Of a stretch of 64,000 nucleotides of DNA, positions 1-11,700 are shown piece by piece. Position numbers and translations under genes: made by a program. Position 1 is the stretch's first letter; the number at the start of each line of letters is the position of its first letter. The notes under the pieces are model-generated. The model was not told where the DNA came from, searched no databases, and saw nothing but the letters and a program-made list of their open reading frames with translations. The DNA is from Pseudisothecium myosuroides (Eukaryota > Streptophyta > Bryopsida > Hypnales > Lembophyllaceae): assembly GCA_951799445.1 (NCBI GenBank), contig OX637290.1:3288501-3352500 (forward strand). The letters run 5' to 3'.

Positions 1-2730
1 ACAGCCATGCAAAGTTCATACAGTTTGCATTCCACAAGTTCCAGATCGCTACAAACAGAAGCTCCGAAGCTGAAGCACAGCGATTATATCCCATGGTTTA
101 TAAAGGACACTCACCATACATATGGAAAGCCGTGAGGAGGAGAAAGGAAACCCAAAGAGCAATCACATTTCCTGCTGTTAAGCGAGCTAGGACCATGCCT
201 AATAGCATTCCAACCATGGTTGCAGCAGTCTCCTGGCTTCCTTCCTGCAAAAGAAATGGTCATCTGAATCACAAGTATTATTGGTATCGATGCATACTTA
301 CGATTTGTAACAGCTGGGGTAGAAATCTTATGTTAACAATCTGGCCTAATTGATTACGTGTGAAGGCCTTTCAGTAAATGCCTTGAATTTTAGGCTTGAT
401 TTTTCTGTCAAAATTAGGTCATAGCAATATGGTGCCTGTTTGGGAATTGTGGAGATTGTGAGTTACCAAGCAATTACCTTTGCAGAAACATCTGCAGCAT
501 TCTTCCGTAAGGCAAAATGTTGGGTCAATGCAGCTCGTGTTGCTCCACTCGCAACCCCAGCTGCATTGGCATATTCATATCTGCAATTTCAGAACCGGAT
601 TTCATGCACGCTACTCTGTAAATAAATGGATTAACCGGAGTGAGCGAGCGGACCCTTATAGAAAACTTAAAACCACGTTTCACTCGAGGCGAAGTAAGCT
701 TACTAACTGATCTAGCCATGCTGCCGATGCAAAGAATCGTCACAAAAGCACCTGGAAAAAGTGGCGATACAAGATCCATCAACATTCCTGCACATGGGAG
801 ATAAGTTAGCCGCACAATTCTACAACTAAATGTTTATATACCAATGTAAATCGTATATAGCTTTAGGAATTGATGTCACGCTTTAACCATGGTTAAACGT
901 CACAATCTCGTACTAAAAGCACGCGACTGAAGAGGAACTAAAACATACCAACGTCATTCATTAAATCTGCCGCAAGGCGCCATTGCTTGGCACTACTGTC
1001 TAAGTTTGATCCCTGCGGGTGGGAACCATTGTCCACTTGTCAAAACTTGTCACCAAAAACAATGAATGCGAAATAGACACATTTGTCCTGAAAGAGATGC
1101 GTAAAACATCAACTTCAAGCCATAGTGCAGATGATTGATTCTCATTGTCAAGAGGTAACGTACTTGACGAAGCGTGAAGAGAATACTCCCCAACATGCCG
1201 GTAAAGTCCCGCAAAAACCACTGGCACAGACAGGAATAAAATCTTAAGGATATCGTTCCTTGAGTTTTCCAACTTCTGACATTAATAACTATCAAAAAAA
1301 GGACTTGATATCTGTAAACACAACTCTTTCTAGGAGGGCTGCAGGTAGATCATGAAACTATCGTTCTGCTTACCTGGAAAGTGGCGCCAACTACTGTAGC
1401 AGTTGTTTCCCCTACCCCAATGCCACCCAAGAGTGCCTGTTGTGCATTTCACAAAATAAAACTTCTGCTCAAGATCAGGCACTCCAAAATCTAAGTTGAG
1501 CACTCCTTTGAGGCTGAGATACCCACATGATCATTCTTACGAGTTCAAAAAAATCGACACATATCATTATTTTTTTCGATCTTATTCTAAAATCTAGTCA
1601 TAGCATTTGATTTCACTTGCGAAAAGCAAAAAATTGTTGATAGATTACACATGATAACCTATCTTACTTGCGTTGAAAGCATGCTGCGAATGTATGTAGA
1701 TAGGCCCTGTAGGTCAAATATCGAATAGTTGGATTAGATGCCAATATCTCAGAAACTCACCGTTTTCTAAAATACACAATGTTCAGAAAAACTCTTAATA
1801 TGAAACCAGTTGGCCATGATATCGATAAACTCTCTCGAGTCAATGAAATCATTTTGACATACTATCACAAAGGCTTATTGAGGACGAGAACCTGTAAAGT
1901 GTCCCATGTTTGAAAGGGAAGGTAGTCTGGTGTCACACTGTTAGGATATCCCTGCACTCAAACACATGAGGTTGAGGATACTGAACATGATACTAGCATG
2001 CCAAAGTGTGATAAATTTTGCAACAAGCAGCAAGACCGTAGTAAACGATCCATAAATGATTACGAGCTCAACCTGGTCCTCGAAGTTCAAAAGCTACGAT
2101 AGTCTTTCTCTTCAATCATACACAAGCGACGCTTGAAAACGTGCCCTAGACTCAAAAGCCTCTTCAACAAATTACAGTGCACAATCATTCTTCACGAACT
2201 CGAACTCCTATAACTTCAACAGAATTTGAAACGATAACTTTAAATAAGCATACTTGCCTCAGGAAGGAACGCAGACAAGAAATTATTCCAAACAGCTCGA
2301 GTGTGACCTCCTTCCCTGCACACTTAACCACACCGCACTATTAGCCAAGAAGCGCTCATATTAAAAACAACTCGGAGAAGACATAACCGCATTCATTAGA
2401 AGCTTCTCACGGAAGATCTGCACTATTAATGCAGCCCCATGACAAAAAACTCTCTTTCACAAAATCAAAGAATTAGAAACTTTCAGTAACCACAAGTGAT
2501 GCTCATGCAAATTCTAGATAAAAATCTGGCAAAGTGACTCATCTAAACTCCTTGCACGAAATTGGAGCCATAAAAATGCAAGAACTCTTCTAGAAAGTAA
2601 GCAAAAGGAAGAACAAGAACCTTCGCAGGAGGAACTTCGAAGAGTCACCCGAATCCTTCACCAAGATCGCCGTGCGCACAGGCACCGCACGCGCTGTGCT
2701 AAATTCCTGAAACAAATTCGCCTCCGCCAT
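1..2730 (-). CDS. RUS3: ROOT UVB SENSITIVE 3-like protein (DUF647), 3' end beyond window
   Basis: Seen: ten exons on the minus strand join in frame: 2730-2621, 2315-2258, 1951-1892, 1706-1668, 1436-1374, 1220-1164, 1012-949, 787-704, 560-478 and 244-115, giving 249 codons plus one base. The product starts MAEANLFQEF and carries DUF647 blocks in order: AVWNNFLSAFLPEGYPNSVT, QWFLRDFTGMLGSILFT, NDVGMLMDLVSPLFP, GVASGATRAALTQHFA, NAADVSAKEGSQET and a hydrophobic segment ending in FHMY. Known: RUS proteins form a plant family linked to UV-B response and root development, several acting in plastids; the biochemical activity of RUS3 is poorly defined. The order and wording fit RUS3 better than RUS1/RUS2. 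The remaining C-terminal exons were not found in 1-114 and should lie outside the window. Odd points: intron 2 (2257-1952) has a GC donor, and exon 1 ends at a weak GTTCTT donor. Exons are 39-130 bp, so no long ORF reveals this gene. Confidence 0.9.
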
Positions 2731-3501
2731 GACTGATTACAGAAGCGCAATCATCAATCGCACTGCTCCTCTCAATCACAAAAGCCGATTAAGTTCCAAG
2801 TGTAAAACAAAACAAGCTCACCACCACACAATTACAACATCTAAACCTATTCCGACCTCAGCTGCACAGACCATCTCCAACTCTAGACTAATTTCACAAT
2901 CTCCTCTAATGCTCCTCCAATGTGGCACGATATCCCTCATGAGCTTCCCTCAATGAGGCACACCTCCAAATAATACCCGGAAAAAAGCCTGGATTGGCAC
3001 AATGTGATATCGACAATTGGTGTACTTGTGAAGGAAATTTTCATCAGGACTGAGAATTTGATGCTCGTCGACTTGCAGTTGTTTTGGGAGCACGCAAGGC
3101 TAATCGCAGGCGTGTATGGCTATGGCAGCAGGAGCCCTAAGGACAGGGGTACGAGGGAGGAAGAGGGGATTAAACCCATATTCATTGTCCCGTGTGTGTG
3201 TGTTTTAGGGTTATATAGAGGGTGCGAGGCAAGTGTAAGATTATCTTTGCGCTTGGGGCAATGACGCAGTTAGTGAGGTTATACCGAGACGCGTCAATTG
3301 CTGGTTGAAAACTATTTCCAACCCCCCTGCGGTGCCCGCAAGGGCGCCCCAGAATTTCTGAAAGGTTGGCCCTAGGCTCCAACCTCAAAAACCAAAACAC
3401 AAACTGGACCCACGACCGAGGAAGCTGAGATTCAAATTGGCTTGTGACCGAGAGAATTTGGACCTTTGCCCAAGGAAATAAGGTTTTCTGAAATCGCACA
3501 A
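2731..3501. other. 5' flank of the RUS3-like gene
   Basis: This stretch should hold the 5' UTR and promoter of the minus-strand RUS3-like gene, whose ATG is at 2730-2728. No protein exon was recognised on either strand. The part 3100-3420 is richer in G+C than the repeats that follow. A TATA-like gggttatatagagg lies at about 3207-3220, but on the plus strand, so its relevance is doubtful. Confidence 0.4.
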
Positions 3502-3825
3502 TTAACCCCTAAAGTCCCAAGGCCATTTTTCGGTAAAAAACATTTCTGCTGCATTCATCCACGAAAGCAGAAAAAACATTTTTTTTAGTATCTAACCATA
3601 GGATCTTGTACTTCACTTGTCTGAAATCATGTGATAAAATTTTTATCAAATTTGACCATACGAATTGGAAGATATTAGCATTCAAAGTAGGACAAATAGG
3701 TTTTTTTCAAGAATATGCTTAGATTGCCTGAAAAACAAGATTGTCTATAACTTTCTCATCACTAGTCCAAGTAGAATGAATCAAAGTTATACAAGTAGAC
3801 AAAAATATGATATTTTAGAAATTTA

Positions 3826-3872
<47 letters not shown>

Positions 3873-4100
3873 ACTTTTTGTGATTTTTTTGGGGCTGGCC
3901 GCTGACCTCCATTTTTCACTTTTTGTATCATAACTTTTGCTTCAAGCACTAATTGAAATAAAAATTATATTTGCAATAAGCTTATGTGCTTTTCTAGCTT
4001 TACAAAAAGTTTTAGAAAAATATGATGAATATTGAGATTGTATGAGCCTACTTGAAGTCGCATTTTGGCCCCCGTAGGGCCAATGGGACTTCAGGGGTAA
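3502..4100. mobile_element. TTAA-type MITE, copy E1 (599 bp)
   Basis: The left end TTAACCCCTAAAGTCCCAAG mirrors the right end, which reads on the other strand TTACCCCTGAAGTCCCATTG. The flanking tetramers are TTAA on the left and GTAA on the right (one change). The element is AT-rich and non-coding. It carries the family motif taaccataggatcttgta near the left end and contains an (AT)n tract. It shares interior phrases such as aactttctcatcac with the other copies. Confidence 0.8.
3829..3870. repeat. (AT)n microsatellite inside E1
   Basis: An uninterrupted alternating AT run of about 42 bp within the first TTAA-type MITE. Confidence 0.9.
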
Positions 4101-5096
4101 GCAATTCAGCATGGTTTTCATTATTATATTGAATTTTTTTGTAGGGTCTTGTTGGTAGTCAAAAGGAGATTTTAGATTCTCTTAGAATGCATTTTTTGGA
4201 CACTATATGAATACACAACAAATTTTCAAAGTATTGAAAATAAGATTTAGGGCAACCAACCATAGACTCTCATAAATAGTGGAAGTACATTTTAGGCAAG
4301 AATCTAGATTGTGCGGTTTTAGAAAGCGGTTGAAATTAGGTGTAGTTACCTTAATGGTTCGGAAAATTGTTTTTTACGTATGAAGGTAACTTCACATAAG
4401 CTGCAACAAAATCTAGAAAAAAAAACATTTTTGTAGTATGAGCAATTGAAACTCATGAATTTAAAAAAATAATAATAATATTTGCTTAAGACATAAAATT
4501 TCTATAAATTTTCAAAGTGGAATTCCTTAGGCCACTAAAACCTTCACAAAGCTTAGTTATAATACCAAAATCTAGAAAATCAGTAGTCAACCCATTGTAA
4601 GTATGGAAACAATTTCATTTCATTTTAGGGGATACTTTCCAAAGAAGTCTACTTGTCAAGAATGGGTACATAGACATTTTTGGGTGTTTTACCTTACACT
4701 CTTCCAATGATTCTATTTAAGAATTTTACGAATTCTTTTCATATGGTATGGAATTAACCGTTTGGATGGAGTTTTTATTTTTATTCACATTTAATTTTTG
4801 TTTGCATTCTATTGATTGAAATTTTTTGGTTCATATAGTCTACATGTTTTGGAAAATTGTAATATGCTTTCCCAAGATTTCACCAAAACAATACTTAAGT
4901 GCGCATAATGAAATTAATATTGATATTATCAAATTATTATTTTTACTATAATATTAGAATGCCATGTGTCATTGCCACAACTATCAATATGTCATTTGTA
5001 ATTTTTATATAAGCAATGACTAATCCTTCCTTAAATTCTCCTATCATACCAAATTTTTATTCTTTAAATATGACAAATTATACACAACGTTGACCT
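4101..5096. other. AT-rich spacer between two MITEs
   Basis: Very AT-rich, without a convincing ORF, RNA gene or clear element ends. Probably older decayed repeat DNA; nothing specific can be supported. Confidence 0.4.
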
Positions 5097-6008
5097 TTAA
5101 CCCCTAAAGTACCAAAGTCCCCTCGGGGGACACTTGAGATTTTGGGCAGGCCCGTGTGGCCTCAAATTTTGACCTGATTTTTTGAAACTTTTTTTGAAGA
5201 TAGGGAATCACATTAGCTTTCTAAAAATATATATTTTTTCAATCAGTGCCTAGGAGCAAAAGTTATGGCATCATAAAGCAAAAAAACAATTCGTTGGGCA
5301 GAAAAAAAAAATGATTTTTTTTTTTTTTTTTTTAATTTTTTTTCTGAAAGATCATGTTTATGTCTACATTTGAAGCTTTGATTCATTCTTTTTGGACTAA
5401 TAGTAAGAAAGTTATGGACAATCTTGTTTTTCAGGCAATTTAAGCATCTTCAAAAAAAAGACTTACAAAATTCATTTTTGAATGCAATTTTTCAAATTTT
5501 TTCAATTTTTTTCTTTTGATGAGGTCAAGTTTGTTTGCAAGAACAATCCCACCATTGGGATTATGTTGTTTTAATTCCACCTAAGAGCTATTGCCGATTT
5601 TTGTTCAATTTTGGACCTACTTCTACTTAACAATTTTTTTATATGGGAAAATCAAGGTTTGACATTCTGAAATTTTTTTCCCCGACTCTCAACTCAAATG
5701 TTCAACATAAAAAATTTTAACTTTACGTTGTGTAGTGCAAAAAAAATCCACAAATGGCCGTCAAAGTCATCTGAAATTGAAGGAAACAGTTCAAAATTTA
5801 TTTTTTTCCAACTTTGAATGCTAATATCTTCCAATCGGAACAGTCAAATGTCTTGAAATTTTTACCACATGATTTGAGATAAGTGAAGTACAAGATCCTA
5901 CGGTTAGATTCAAAAAAAAGTTTTTTTGGTTTAAGGAGTGATCGCAGCAGAAATGGCAGTTTTCAGCGGTTCCGGAGCCAGAAAATGCCTTGGTATTTTA
6001 GGGGTTAA
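5097..6008. mobile_element. TTAA-type MITE, copy E2 (912 bp)
   Basis: Bounded by TTAA on both sides, with left end CCCCTAAAGTACCAAAG and right end ccttggtattttagggg. A subterminal palindrome gtcccctcgggggac sits about 20 bp inside the left end. The motif gatcctacggttaga lies about 100 bp inside the right end. No coding potential. It is the closest relative, in inverse orientation, of copy E15. Confidence 0.85.
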
Positions 6009-6134
6009 TATCAAGTGCATGTGTATATGTGTATCTGAGTCAATATGCTGTGAAATTTGATTTGTGTACCCTTCTCTCAAAGAGCTTTCTAATGGTATCA
6101 AGAAGACCTCGTTAGCCTAGTAGTCGATGAGATT

Positions 6135-7057
6135 TTAACCCATAAAGTCCTAGTGCCTCTTTGGGGGACAAAATGGTTTTTGGATAGGCTCTTATGTCCT
6201 ACACTTTTAATTTTCATCAAGATTTTTTGAATTTTTTTTGAAGATGGGAAAAGACATCAGCTTTTGGGGAATATGATTTTTATTTCAATCTTTGTCTAAG
6301 AGAAAAAGTTATGCCACCCTGAGCCCAAAATGGTTTTTATTGAGCAACACCAAACAATCACAAAAATACAAAATGAAGTTTTCAAAATTTATTTCTCATA
6401 GAAAATATTCTTATCTACATGGAAAGATTTGATTCATTCTGATTGGACTAGTGATGAAAAAGTTATGGACAATCTTGTTCTTTAGGCAATCTAAGCATCT
6501 TCTTGAAAAAATAAGTTATAGGATTCATTTTTAAATGCAAATTTCACAATTTTTCAAAAAAAATTGTTTGATAGGGTTAAATTTTCTTGTTAAAACAATC
6601 TCATTGTTGATAATATTGTGTTTTGATTCCATCTTTGAGCTATTAACGATTTATTTTTTTGTTCAATCTCATACATACTTCTATTTAACAATTTTTTAAA
6701 GAATGAAAATCAATTGAGGTTTTTGGAAAAAAAAAATTCAAACTTTCAACTCAATTCTTCATCATAATTTTTTAAAATTCAACATGCATAGTATAAAAAT
6801 TTCAAGCTAAGAAGACTCAAAGCCGCTTGAAATCCAAGCAAGCAAGGCAAAAACAAATGGTTTTCTTTGCTTCAAATGCAAATATCTGCAATCCACGTGG
6901 TCAAAGTTTTTGAAATATTTTCCATGCATTTCTGTACTAGTTTAGTGCAAGATCCTATAGTTAGATATGCAAAAAAATAATTTCTAAATATTTTTGCACA
7001 CTACAATAGAAATGGCAATTTTGAGTGGAATTTGAGACTTTGGGACTCAGGGATTAA
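6135..7057. mobile_element. TTAA-type MITE, copy E3 (923 bp)
   Basis: TTAA flanks on both sides. The left end CCCATAAAGTCCTAGTG is slightly diverged and the right end reads gactttgggactcaggga. The gatcctatagttaga motif and the interior phrases shared with E2, E6 and E7 are present. Between E2 and E3 (6040-6130) lies a fragment resembling the dispersed repeat family of 24.6 kb. Confidence 0.75.
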
Positions 7058-7096
7058 TTTGCATCAAAAACTTCCATGAAAAATCCTTTGTTTGGT

Positions 7097-7224
7097 ACAT
7101 CTTTGATGATTTTTTTTTTTTTTGAACACAAGGACAATTTCCATTGATAAAGAAACAGTACAAGCGACCAAAGGAGAGCCTCCCCGGCGAGAATATTTTC
7201 ATTTTCAAACATCTTTGATGATTT
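7097..7224 (-). mobile_element. 5'-truncated retroposon (LINE or SINE tail) with 16-bp target duplication
   Basis: The 16-mer acatctttgatgattt occurs at 7097-7112 and again at 7209-7224. The intervening 96 bp start with a poly(T) run followed by gaacacaaggacaatttcc. This is the signature of a minus-strand poly(A)-tailed insertion made by target-primed reverse transcription. The fragment is too short to assign to a LINE or SINE family. Confidence 0.8.
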
Positions 7225-7269
7225 CAGAGCATTGATCCTAATCACTATGACTATGACTATCTATCTATA

Positions 7270-7518
7270 TCTTAAATTAGATTGTTTGTTTGTTTTGTTT
7301 ATTATGGTGAGATTTCTTAGATTGTACGTCCCATAGTCGCAATCTTGGTATCGTCGGAAAGCTCTATGCAAGAAGGGGTGCACATACTTTGTTTCGTGAC
7401 GTTTGGACCTACAACATGAAAGATATTGAAATTTCAAAAATTTTATGAATTAAAAAATTAAAAATTACTTTTATTTTTACTTTAAATGTGGCAACGGCAC
7501 AAGGTATGCTAGTGAGAT
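7270..7518 (-). repeat. Dispersed repeat family B, minus-strand copy
   Basis: On the minus strand this matches the copies at 24.6, 25.05, 25.3 and 35.6 kb. Shared marks are a ctagcataccttgtgccgtt start, a block around acaaagtatgtgcacccc, and an end rich in aacaaaacaaacaaac. No ORF. Element type unknown; the ends are not TIR-like. Confidence 0.65.
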
Positions 7519-7888
7519 CTAAATTAATCTATATTGAGATAAGCCACAAGTACGTTGGTATTTTAATATTAGTCAGATGTCTCATTACCAATAGTATTCA
7601 AACTGTCATTTACAGATAAGTTGTAAAATAGTGTTAATTGTGAAGTGTGTGCAATGCAAGACCAAGAGAGGGAGGTTGGAAAAAACATAGGACGAAACTC
7701 CTTGGAACACCAAAACTTGGATTGGATGGAGTTTGGTGTTGTGTTTCTTTTGTACTATTCTCAATTAAACCTTCCTCTGACACCCGTTTACAAACACAGG
7801 ATGAATTTTACGATTGACTCTAATATGTAAGCTGTAACATATACATCAAATCTTAAAAAAACTTAGATAGTGGCAATGACTGCAGCAA

Positions 7889-8119
7889 TTAACCCTAAAG
7901 CGCTCCAACGTCCATATTCTAAACTATGAATGGAGAATTTCAAAGCACTATTTCATCCAACCAACTTCTCATTCATCAAATGTAATATCTAAATCTAGAA
8001 AAGACGACCTTCCTTTAATGACCAAATTCATGAAATTTTGGTAAATGATATTTCCAAAAAAGAGATATAAGCAAAAATGTGCAGAAATTCAGAAAAAGAT
8101 TGATGAGTTTAGGGGTTAA
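7889..8119. mobile_element. Short TTAA-type MITE, copy E4 (231 bp)
   Basis: TTAA on both sides, left end CCCTAAAGCGCTCC, right end gatgagtttagggg. It is the smallest copy and lies about 630 bp before the NAD+ synthetase ATG, inside or beside its promoter. Its interior differs from the 0.9-kb copies, so it may be an internal deletion derivative or another subfamily. Confidence 0.7.
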
Positions 8120-8418
8120 TATATAGATTACTCCTGGCCCCAACTCCACAAGGGTACGCGAAGTCCAAAGTCTTCCAAGCCCGAAGTCTCCAAGTCCTGA
8201 GACTTCCAAGCCCGAAGTCTCCCGAATTCGCCGTTTTCCCAAGTCTTTCGACGATCCAGAGGAAGCTGATTGCCACCTTCTTCTCCACACACGAACGACT
8301 TCTTGACGACGGAGGAATCTCTCGCAATAGACAAACGCGACACTTTTTAAGCTTAGCTCATCCCTTGTCAAATTCTGATTAGCAAAATTATTTGAGGCCA
8401 TGCAATTCACGCTCTTTC

Positions 8419-8741
8419 CACGCCTGCAGATTCTGCTTTAAACACTGATGCACAAGCACACGTGGTTGCACCATAGCATAGCATTCAACCGAGATTGTTT
8501 TTTCATATTGTAGAATTCGATATTTTTCTAGGGCTTTCGATCGTTGCAAGATTTTGTGGAGGTCTATTCGACAATTCCGGCACGCACCTGCAGATTCTCC
8601 TTTCAACACTGAATTCACAACCCCATGGTTGCACCATAGCATTCAATTGAGGACTCGTTCCATTTTTTTGATCTTGCAGTATTCTTTTTCTAGGGCTTTC
8701 GATCGTTGCAAGGTTTTGTGGAGTTCTTTCCGACAAATTCG
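8419..8741 (+). repeat. 164-bp tandem duplication in the NAD+ synthetase leader
   Basis: Two diverged copies, about 8419-8578 and 8581-8741, share cctgcagattct, ggttgcaccatagcat and tagggctttcgatcgttgca in the same order with an offset of 164 bp. The second copy ends just before the ATG at 8747, so both lie in the 5' UTR or proximal promoter. A shorter duplication with the unit cttccaagcccgaagtct lies upstream at about 8175-8222. Confidence 0.85.
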
Positions 8742-8746
8742 TTACG

Positions 8747-11700
8747 ATGCGGGTGGTGAAGTTGGCGACGTGCAGCTTGAACCAATGGGCCATGGACTTC
8801 GACGGCAACTTGGCCCGCACCAAGCAGTCGATTCGGGAAGCTCGTGACGCGGGCGCCACGTTTCGCGTGGGGCCGGAGCTCGAGCTCTGCGGCTATGGTT
8901 GCGAGGACCACTTCCTGGAGGGCGACACGCTGCAGCATTCGTAAGAACCGCATTCCAAAACTTTGGTGTCGTGCTTTTGTTGTATCTGAGGTTTAGGGTT
9001 TAAGGCACATGGTTTTGTAGTTGAAATTTATGATGTGGATATTCTACAGTAGTCTGGTTGTCTCTAAATTGAAAAAGATTTCTGATGGAAGGTATGTATG
9101 GCAGTTGCTATACGGTAGAAGACACTGAATCCGTTTGGAAATTTATCGCATCTCGTGTTGACTGACTCCTGCTACCAACAGCAACTCATCTATTCATACA
9201 CTTGCTTAGGCTTATTAGCAAGTTTTGTAAGCATGACTTTGCTACATGTCTATGGAAATGTGGTCACTTTTGTGGTCTACACCCTCTTACCTTGAAATTG
9301 AAATTGCATAAGAAATTCATGTACAGTTTGGGTAAGAAATTCATATATAATGTCCATCTCAGCAGCTTTGGCTCTTGCAACCAAAGATCTCTTCACAGCT
9401 CTATACTGATCTCCCAAAATCACACCCCTACGTATGTTGAAATGCTTAAAGTGACGCAATAGTATTATCTAGTGGTTTTCGTGAAGGCTTTTATACCTAG
9501 GGTTTGTATTTGTTTGCGTGCAATTCTTCTTTCTGTGAAAAGTTGAGTATTGCTCCGTGAGGTTGGGAATAATTTCTGAAGTGATTGCTATTTTCAGATG
9601 GGAATGTTTGGCCGAAATTCTAGCGTCAGACCTAACCAATGGAATAGTCTGCGACATTGGCTTACCGGTCGAAGAGTGTGGAGTGCGGTACAACTGTCGA
9701 GCTTACTGTCTGGATGGCCAACTCCTGCTCATCAGACCCAAGCTTTACCTCGCCAATGACGGAAATTACCGTGAGCTTCGTTGGTTTTCTGCCTGGAAAC
9801 GCCTTCGTCAGCTGGAGTCTTTCCGACTCCCGGATTGCATCAGAGAAGTCACTGGACAGGAAACGGTTCCTTTTGGAGATGGCTACCTTTCTTTTCTGGA
9901 TTCGTGAGTACTCTTCTCTTCTCTGACTCTTTTGTACATGGTGCTTATAGTTCAAGTATTTCGCACTCTGATATATCAAAGATCTTCGAGATATTTTTTT
10001 TGCTTAGGTGTGCAATGTCTTCAATTAGGTCATTAGGGTTTCAGCACCAGTTCATGAAAACCCGGATAACCGGAAAAATTCTTGGACAAGTTGACACCTT
10101 TTTCACACAACCCACTGGTTCTCAAAAGCCTAGTGGGGCAGGATTTTCAGAGACATCTAGAATCGCCTTTCTTTGCGCTGGTGTCCTATGGCAGTGAAAG
10201 TTCAAGTGCTGTGCCACTCTCTTGCAAGTAGCTATTGCGTTGCCTTCCTTTTTGTGATTTGGGTAGTTGCAGGGCATGTCAAAGTTTGAGTCTCAGTTAT
10301 TTCCGACCACTGGGCCATCTGTATTCTCTAGGTTTTAATCATCGGCTCCATCTAGTCTTGACACTCACAATACTGTGAAGCTATCCGGTTATGAGCTTCA
10401 GCTGTTGACTCTCTTTCGCACACTCAAAAACTGAAATGCAAAGTGGCATGAACCTGGAGTCTAAGTGCATATATCGTACTGAGCCATTCTGTTTGGAAGG
10501 CAGACGTTCTTTTAGAGCACCTGGCATAGAGGTTATCAAGCATGGAATATAATGCCGATGATTGAAATGGTGATTCTTCCGCGTGTATCATGCAAATGTG
10601 ATCCTTCAGAAATTGTTTGCCCTTCACGCAGGAGCGTGGCTTCAGAGAATTGTGAGGAACTGTTCACACCTTCTTCACCTCACATCGGCTTGTCCCTGGA
10701 CGGAGTGGACATCATTGCTAATGGAAGCGGCAGCCATCACCAGCTCCGCAAGCTCAACACGAGGATCGAGTTGATGCGAAATGCAACTGAGAAATGCGGT
10801 GGTGTCTACTTGTATGCTAATCAGCAAGGCTGTGATGGGGGCCGTCTTTATTATGGTACGTCCTCCCAGTTTTTGCTTAATGTGCGCAGCAGTTGCAGGT
10901 CCCTAAATCGATTATACTCAAATGCCGTAGTGCTCCATTTTATGTGGTCTGTGAATTCGTATATTATGATTCTTGCTCAAATGCACTTCAGTACCCTGGA
11001 GTGCAATATGGTAGGTTAGTTTGTCCTGTTGTATTAGCATATCTTATTTTAAGTAGGCAATTTCAACGAATCAATGTTTGTTTGTTTGTTTTTCTGTGAT
11101 TACCTTGGCGATTCTAGACAGAGTTGTTAGGTACCACTCCCGTGTTTGGTCCTATGCACGTGACCTTCACCACTGCTCGCTCTGCATGAAACTACTGTTA
11201 TTTGGCAGATGACTAATTGGAACTTCTCATGCAGATGGATCTGCTTGCATAATGGTCAATGGAGATGTTGTGGCACAAGGTTCGCAGTTCTCTATGACAG
11301 ATGTTGAGGTTGTGATGGCCTGCGTGGACTTGGATACGGTAAATTTATTTGACTCTATCATTTTATTCGTTTTTCACGTTCTGCTGTGTGTTCTTGGCTC
11401 TGTGGGGAAACGATTGGGATATGTGACTTCTTTGTCAGGTTAGTTCATCTTTGCTCTGTTTATCAATCATGCATATATATCAAAATTTATGGCTACACGT
11501 CGTCAAGCACGGTTGAACTTCTGACGGAACTTGCTTTAATAAAACTGGCAGGTTTCAAATTTCAGAGGTGCAGTTAGTAGTTTGAGGGAACAAGCCAGTC
11601 AGGAGCCCCGAACCCCGTCTATTCCAGTGAAGTTCAAACTCTCACGACCCATGAATCTGACTAACCACTACAGTACGAATCCTATTCAGGTAAGCAACCG

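Noticed and set aside
1..114. A further RUS3 exon
   Set aside because: Possible acceptors at about 49-50 and 69-70 on the minus strand give frames that do not match the residues expected after FHMY, so the segment is taken as intron.
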